DNA of 64,000 nt from Trogon surrucura (lineage: Eukaryota > Chordata > Aves > Trogoniformes > Trogonidae): assembly GCA_020746105.1 (NCBI GenBank), contig CM036635.1:11550001-11614000 (forward strand). The letters run 5' to 3'. Of this stretch, positions 57,547-64,000 are shown in pieces. Position 1 is the first letter of the stretch, and each line of letters opens with the position of its first letter. The notes beneath the pieces were generated by a model. It was not told the DNA's origin, ran no database searches, and saw only the letters and a program-made list of their open reading frames with translations. Position numbers and translations under genes: made by a program.

Positions 57547-59562
57547 GTGGGTCTGTTGGCATCTCTCTGCGTGATCATCTTTGTGACGAATGTAGAATTT
57601 AAAAAAAAAAAAAATCTCCACTAGATACGCTAATGGTTGGATAGATGTCTTTTCAAATATTTGTTCCTGACAGGGTGTTTGGAATTGCAGATGAGAAGCA
57701 AACCAGCTCTCAGCATCTGTCTGTTGCTACTGTACGTTTCCATTGTGTGAAGCAGAGACAAAGCCAGGCAATTCAAAGCTTAAGTGGATGCTCTTGAGAT
57801 CTTTTTCTTCCTCCCCCTGCCCCCCCCTCCTTTTTCCCACATTTGGCTGCTTCTCTTATCTCTAAATTCTACTTCTTTCCCTCCATCCCTCAACCCCCAT
57901 GCACTGGTTTGGGAAGTCTGCTCCCTGCAATTCCCTCCCTCCCCAGGTCCCTTTGAGCATCTTTGCCATGTTCAGGGGATTTGCTGAGCTCTGGGGCTGT
58001 AGGCTGGCTCAGGGTTCAGGTTTCCAATCGTCTGAGATGTGATACGGGGCTTTTTCCCCACCGTTCCGTGGTTTGTCATTAGTGTCAGTCCGATGTGTGG
58101 AGCCTGCACTCATGGTTTTGTGGTTCCAGGGTTGTTGTGTGCACTGGCTCCTGCAAACTGAGCCTCCAGCCGAGCATCTGGGGTTGGTTCACGGAAAGGT
58201 GCAGCTGTGACCCCAGCAGTGCCTCCCCATTAACCATAGCTGTGGGTAATCTGTAGTATGACAGAAAATATCGGAGGGATTTGCTGGGCTCTTTTGATTT
58301 GGGTTTTTTTTTTGGTAGTGTTTGGGGGGGGGTGTTGTGTTTACTTTTTTGGGTGGGTTTTTTTTGTGGTGAGATACTGTGCAAATGCTCTGTTCAGCTG
58401 TGGAGATGATTCGATGGGTTTCTCAGCAGCGTGAGGTCATTTTGGATGCGTCTCTTCTCACCAGCTAACAAGCAGAATTTTAATAACCGATCAAGATGAG
58501 CTGTGCCCGAGCGGTGCTGGCAGCTACCCTCTAACCTTGGTGTCTTCTGCAGATTGTAAAATTGATCTAATTGGCTAAAAAAGAAAGATAGGCTTAAATA
58601 CAACTCCTGTTGCTCGACACCTTGTCACTCCTTGCTTGTTGAGAGTCAAGAGCACCAAGCTCAGGGAATCAGCATTTTGAGCCTTGGTGGCACATACTGA
58701 TGGTTTGATGGATGCTTGGGAAGTTTGGGATCCTGTCTGGCATCGCTCTCTACAAGCAGGCAGAGCCCTGAAGGACTGCGGGTAATGCACTGCAGAGACA
58801 GGGCTAGAAGGATGGGAGATCGTAAAGAAATATGGGAGTGTGCTGGACCAGTCCCTAAAATTAAGGTGTTTTCTGTGTTGAGGCACTTTATTAAAATTTT
58901 GTAGGTCAGATCTGGGTCTTGCTGCATAAACATTATTCAATCAAAAGCAAAGCAGAGGGGAAGATGGTTGTTTGCTGACCTACGATAGGTAACGTGCGTT
59001 GGGAGCAGATGTTAGCTGGTAGGATCCTACCCATGTGAGTTCGTAGCTAAGCAGCAGTAATCCCTTCTCTCTTGTTGAGAGACTCAAATCAGGAGCTAAA
59101 TTGTTTCCAAATAGTTTGTTTTTTCTCCCAGTCTTCTTTTTTCATGAGGTTTCCTTGGCCGCTTTCTGAAGGACTGCAAATGGCAGCGGCATAATTGCAT
59201 TTGTCTTCCAAACTGTCTTTCCTTGAGGGCAAGCTGCGCTCGGGCCTTGATTCGATTGTGTACTTTTAATCTTGAGGAAAAGCTAATGCATAAGTATTCA
59301 TCACCAAATTGCATTTTATATGGTCAACATCCCCTCTTATAATTACAGGTTCCAGCCGAATGTCATTTCTTTTCTCTACACTCCCAGCTCCCTTACAGCA
59401 CAGGCGTCGCGTACTCCTGAAGCTTCTCTGCGTTCATGTAATAAATAAATAATCACACCTTTTCTGCTGTCAAAGCTGAAAGCATGCACAGCTGTTTGCC
59501 GCAAAATACACTGGGACCGCAAGGTACAACATTTCTTAATTAGACTGACCTGAGGTTGTTGG

Positions 59563-59594
59563 ATTTTTTCTTTTTTCTTTTTTCTTTTTTTTTT
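59563..59594. repeat. T-rich microsatellite, TTTTTTC unit
   Basis: Three TTTTTTC-type units are followed by a T10 run, interrupted only by single Cs, and then AAAG. It is a simple repeat; the AAAG end makes a weak acceptor-like site at 59598, but the following segment is stopped in all frames. Confidence 0.75.
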
Positions 59595-62500
59595 AAAGCA
59601 GCTTCATTAGTTCAGGAACTTAATTGCAAATGACTAGACAAGCTCTGCTCTTGGTTACTGGGAAAGGTTAGAGTGTTTCTCACCGGGGATTAGATCCTGG
59701 GAGACAATTTGCAGCTTGATTTTAGTAAGGAAGGTTTTAGGTGTGCTCAGAGCATCTTAGCGCTAGGCTCAGAATTAGCAAAATAATTAGAAGTTCAAAG
59801 CAGAGGAGGGGGCTGGGTTGAAGCCCAGCCAGCCTTTTTGATCTTACAAGCCACAGTGCAAAATCCACATGGAGCTGGGAGAAACAAGCCATGGGAAGGG
59901 AGCTCTGGAAGGAGAACTGGGGGATGATGGGTTTCCGTGCTGCCCTGTTACAGGAAAGGGAGCAGCCGAACACCTGGCTGGACTGTGGGATCAGCTGCCA
60001 GTGGATTTCCATCATCTCTGCTGAGCAGCTCCCTCCCACGCTGCCCCGCAGCCCTCGTGCCCACAGCTCTCGATCCTAATGTGGTCTCAGAGCAGGGGCT
60101 ACGGCAGAGCTACCTGGTGGCCACAAGTCATGGTGACCTCAGCCACTTGGTCTGTGTCACGGAATTATATGTTGGTAACGTCCCTGATGTGATATTGCTA
60201 CGATTAGCATCGTTAATGCAGAACCTTTGCAGCCTCCGTCCTTTCTGGGGTTGTCTTGATTTCATGAAGAAGTCATCTTGAATCAGGACTCTGCAAGGAA
60301 GGGGAGGACTCAGGGTGTCTGTGACAGGTTTGGGTGTTCCAGTGTGATGTAAGACAGTTACCTGCTGTCGAGGGCTCCTGGGGGCCTGGCAAGTTTGAAA
60401 GAAGGTTACTCTGTGTTGGTGACCAAAATGTCCCTTACTCTATAGGTAGTACTGATAAAGAAGTGGTTCAAAGCCCTGTCTTTAAGTGGATATTCTAGGT
60501 GATGATTTGTCCTACTGTACTTCACCTGCATAAAAGCAAGGTTTTGGCTGTCTGCTGACCTTCCGTGCCTCCTCCTAGCCACGTGCTACTCTTGGTATTG
60601 GTCTGCGAAGGCAGGGATGATGTCTGCCTGGTGGAGCTTTGTGGTCATTATGTTAAGGCAGTCACAGCAACTAAGCTTTTCATCTCCCTCTGCAAAAGCA
60701 AGTTTCGATCTCTGTCAGCCAGAGAGGTATCTGTGCTATTTGACTGAAGGCAGGAGCATCTGTGACCCTGTTTCTTCCCTCCCTTAGTCTTTCGGCCCTC
60801 CGGACTGTAAGAAGTCTGAGGTAATTCACGTCCCTTATTAGTCTGTGCCAGGGAAAAGAGGGTTTTGAGATGCTTGTGTGACACCCGAATTCTGCCGCGC
60901 AACAAATATACTCGAAAGGCTCTGTCGTGTATAACCCGCCTGAATCGAGAGCATTCAGGTACGGAAATGAAGGGCTGCAGGGCTCAGCTGTGCAAGAAGA
61001 AAATAATTAGGGCATGTTTATCTCGTGCTCAAACCTACAGAGGTGAAAAGCGAGGAACAGGGAGACTGGTTCAGAGCGAGCTGGGGGTGGGGAGGGCGGG
61101 AGGGAAAGGACCTGACATGGGAGTGAATTAAACCTCTCCAAAAGACTCTTATCACCGGGCTAAATCCCCCCTCCCTCCCTGTTCCCGCTCTAATGGAGGG
61201 TGATATCTGCCTGGATGGCTTTTCCTTTCAAGGTCTCTTTTGGGGACCTGTTGTTTTCAAAAGGTTAAAGCCCTGGAGCTACCAAGGGAAAGGCACACTC
61301 TTTAAAAGGTGCCAGGTGAAGAACATACAGATTTTTAGGGGTTTCAGGTCTGCCATCATAAAAGGGAGAAAATATATCGTCAAAGTATGAAATAAGCCTT
61401 TGGTTCTTTTTTGTTGTTGTTGGTTTTGATTTTTTTTTTTTTCCAATTTGAGTTCTGACTCAGATGAGACTCTTGTTTCCACCTGAGCTTGATATTTTTC
61501 CTTAGACCCTCCCTCCCTGCTACAGAGAGCTGAGCACACACATAATCACAGCTGGTGTAAAGCCACTCTGCAGAGCCATGGTTCCTTCTATCGCTGTCCT
61601 GTCCCAGGATCAGGCGATGGAGACTACACCGGAGCCAAGAAGGTTATGCAATGCCACATGGAGCGCTGGCTCTTCCTTCCTCCTCTTCTCTCTGCACCCA
61701 CCCAAAGAGCGTGGAGTTTGCAGCAGCTCTTGCAGACGTGCCGGAATCAAAACGCTTGGCACGTCCTTCGCTTGCTCTGCACTGTTTGCTCTCAAGCTGC
61801 CTGTTCTTTCTGGGCTTCAGACCTGGCTTTCGTGATTTGCACAGACACGTATCAGAGCAAACACAGCCCTTGCCAGACTGAGGCCTGGTTCAGTGGCAGA
61901 ACCCAAGAGAGAATATTTTCATCCCAGGCTTTGCCACAAAATCTCCCAAAGCCCTGAAGAGTTTGTGGTTTCTCTCTCTATGTATTTCACCTTGCCTTTG
62001 TCTCTTAGGGCTTTGTGTTCTCTTTGTGATCCCAGCACATTCTGGTGCAGGCTGCTCCTCTGGCTCCTCGTAGCTCTGCTCTTCTGCTGTTTTTTGCAGA
62101 GGGCTGCAGGAGGGGCTCTGTGGGCAGGGTGAGGATGCTGGGGCTGCCCAGAGCAGGAGGAATGCTGCTGGGGGCCAGGGGAAATTCTGCACCAGTGGTT
62201 TGATGAAGGCTTGCTGAGAGCCTACCCAGCCCAGACGGATTGTTCAGAGGCAGCCCTGGGCCAAAAGGTGGAAACTGATGCTGTGGTTGTTGTGAGTTTG
62301 GAAATGTGGTTACTCCTATTGTTGGATAACAGTGACAAGGTGAAGAGGAAGAGGGAATGGGATGTTTAGTTGGAAGGATTGAACTCCAGCTCTAGAGACT
62401 TTAGCTTTGTGTCCTCCCTGAGAAATGCACATTTCCATGGACAGCTCTACTTCCCTGCTGCCTCCCATGCAATAAAAGCAGAACCGGGTGTCTCTTCATT

Positions 62501-62736
62501 TGCAGAGCTCACCTTTATTTTTGGCCAGAAAGATAATCTGTTTAATCCTACCATATCCTCCATGAGACACAGCTTCCTACATCCGTTCTGTGCCCCTGAG
62601 GGTAAAGAATTATTCAAGGCATCAAGCCTGACCTGGATTTTGTGTGATGTGATCGCATCCAGAGCATGGAAATCCGTGCGATCAAATGGCAAATCTCTGA
62701 GCCTTGGCAGATATGCCTCCTGCTCTGCAAAAGCAT

Positions 62737-62750
62737 GTTGCCATGGCTAC
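62737..62750 (+). promoter_or_regulatory. RFX X-box-like site
   Basis: GTTGCCATGGCTAC differs from the palindromic X-box GTTGCCATGGCAAC at a single base (T for A in the right half). The surrounding sequence shows no promoter features. Confidence 0.35.
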
Positions 62751-64000
62751 ATCTCAGTGTGAGCATCTCTCTCCTTATCCCAACGCCGTTTCTTCTGCCA
62801 GGGTCGCTGCCTGTGCTCGGAAGCCCACCCAGTCCTGGGCACTGTTGGGCTGGGGCTCCACACGAGCACAGAGGTGACGAGCAGCGGGTAGCAAACAAGC
62901 TCCATGTTTGAGTTAGAGGTGGGCAAGCTGTTGCTCCTTAACTGGAAAAAGCGAACTCAGCAAGAGCTCGAAATACCTGTCAGAAATGCCGCCTCTGTTT
63001 ATGACTTGAGAAAGGAGAAAAGCAAAAGGGAGCTGGTTGCACTGAGAGCTGGGAAACCCGAGCTGCAGCTCTGCCCTTGCTGACAGGCGATTCGAGCATC
63101 CCTGCGCGGTCCCCTGCAGCGAAGGGGTGACAGTCACCTGCTACCTGAAGGTAGTTCGTGATTTATAGATGAAAGTCACTGAAACTACATTTTAGGCTGA
63201 GCTACGCTTGTTCTGAGAGCAGCTCCTCTGTCATGCAACAATAGTTGTGGTTTTGTGTCACAAAAAAAAAGAGCCTGATCTCTGCTGTAAAGCAGAAGGA
63301 AAAGTAAGCTCCCAAGGTAGAGGTGTGTGTTTGGTGGGATGTAACTACCAGGGTACCTAAATTCCCTCACTGAGCATGAAAATCTTATAGAAGGCCATGG
63401 GACCAGTATCACATATGGCAGGGCTGAAAAACCCAGAGGAGATTTTGGCTGGGAGCCCCCAGTGCCGGGCTGGAAGGGGGTGTGAGGCTCCCACTGTTCT
63501 GCTGAAAGGCAACTGGAAGCAAAACTCAGCATCTTCACAGGTTGTTTATGGTGCCAAGCTGGTCTCTGTTTAGCTTCAGGGCTTGTATTTTATCCAGCCA
63601 TCCCCACTGAACATGTGCTATCTTGCCTGGGGACGTTGATTGGGAATGAGACAAGTAGGTTTGCTGGCCAAAGGATCGTGCATAGAGGAAAAATCAGGTT
63701 GTCTCAAGCCAATCCCTACCAGCTGCATTTTGAATTTATCTCGTGTAGGTAAGGTGTGTGTGATCACTAGTGCATATCCAGCTTAGCAGCGCCTGGATCC
63801 TTCTGCCATGTCTTCGGTGCAGTGAGTCCGGAGCTTATTGTCCCCCATCAATGGAAAGGGGAGGTGTTGCCAGAAGGTAAAATGTGTTAAATGGGCTCAG
63901 CCACCCGGTCCTGTGCCACGTGTGCCTCCTCTGTGCTGGATGCCACTGACTGCCTCTGTTCTGTAAGAAATGCTGCTGTGCTGGGGAATGTGATGACTTG

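Larger units (their letters stand above)
57547..64000. other. No gene seen; low-complexity tracts
   Basis: Noncoding DNA to the end of the window. It has a C/T tract at about 57798-57839, a G/T-rich tract at 58300-58370, a (TTTTTTC)-type repeat at 59563-59594 and an X-box-like site at 62737. Frames such as 58575-58940, 60865-61131 and 62370-62762 have no domain and no coding texture. No interspersed repeat is recognised after the CR1 fragment at 56059. Confidence 0.5.

Noticed and set aside
59599-59666. Exon-like segment after the (TTTTTTC) repeat with an AAAG|GTTAGA donor
   Set aside because: Stopped in all three frames and the acceptor is just the end of a simple repeat; the donor is weak.
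1-64000. tRNA, rRNA, snRNA, CRISPR array, prophage or operon-like gene clusters
   Set aside because: I looked for tRNA B-box-like GGTTCRA motifs with matching arms, conserved RNA cores, spaced direct repeats and back-to-back coding frames on one strand, and found none; the window is repeat-sparse vertebrate noncoding DNA.

Overview
This window looks like vertebrate nuclear DNA, most likely from a bird. The evidence is six fragments of CR1 non-LTR retrotransposons. Two of them end in the ATTCTGTG-type octamer repeat typical of avian CR1 3' ends. Interspersed repeats are sparse, no SINE- or LTR-type element is recognisable, and CpG is depleted outside one island. Turtle or crocodilian DNA cannot be fully excluded. 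Nothing suggests prokaryotic or organellar sequence, and I found no tRNA, rRNA, CRISPR array or intact transposon.

I can support no complete protein-coding gene. The many open frames of 60-217 codons lie on both strands, overlap each other, contain no domain I recognise and are what intronic or intergenic DNA gives by chance. The exceptions are CR1 reverse-transcriptase remnants and a few short exon candidates that rest on splice signals alone.

Layout. 1-9.7 kb: unannotated, with one poly-G tract and a short hairpin. 9.69-9.85 kb: CR1 3' end. 10.36-11.98 kb: the only CpG-rich domain. It carries two ATGGCGG (YY1-type) elements in its first part and a dense island in its second, with a possible first exon ending at a GTGAGT donor at 11916 and a G-quadruplex motif just downstream. 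12-25 kb: repeat-free, with AT-rich candidate conserved elements, two weak exon candidates and a strong CTCF-type motif. 25.06-26.4 kb: the longest CR1 copy, minus strand, with a large internal deletion. 26.4-34.3 kb: no gene seen. 34.35-35.0 kb: two short CR1 copies with 3' ends facing each other. 35-52 kb: repeat-free. It holds a candidate regulatory element with a G-rich tract beside an RFX X-box at 42.2 kb, an in-frame exon candidate at 45.67 kb and a long AT-rich candidate conserved block at 50.4-51.1 kb. 52.4 and 56.1 kb: short CR1 pieces. 57.46 kb: a second exon candidate in the same phase. 57.5-64 kb: no gene seen.

The best working picture is a gene desert, or the first introns of a plus-strand gene driven from the CpG island, with scattered enhancer-like elements. 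This is inference. I see no convincing novel biological system. The most testable leads are the CpG-island transcription unit, the 45.7/57.5 kb exon pair and the 42.2 kb RFX element.
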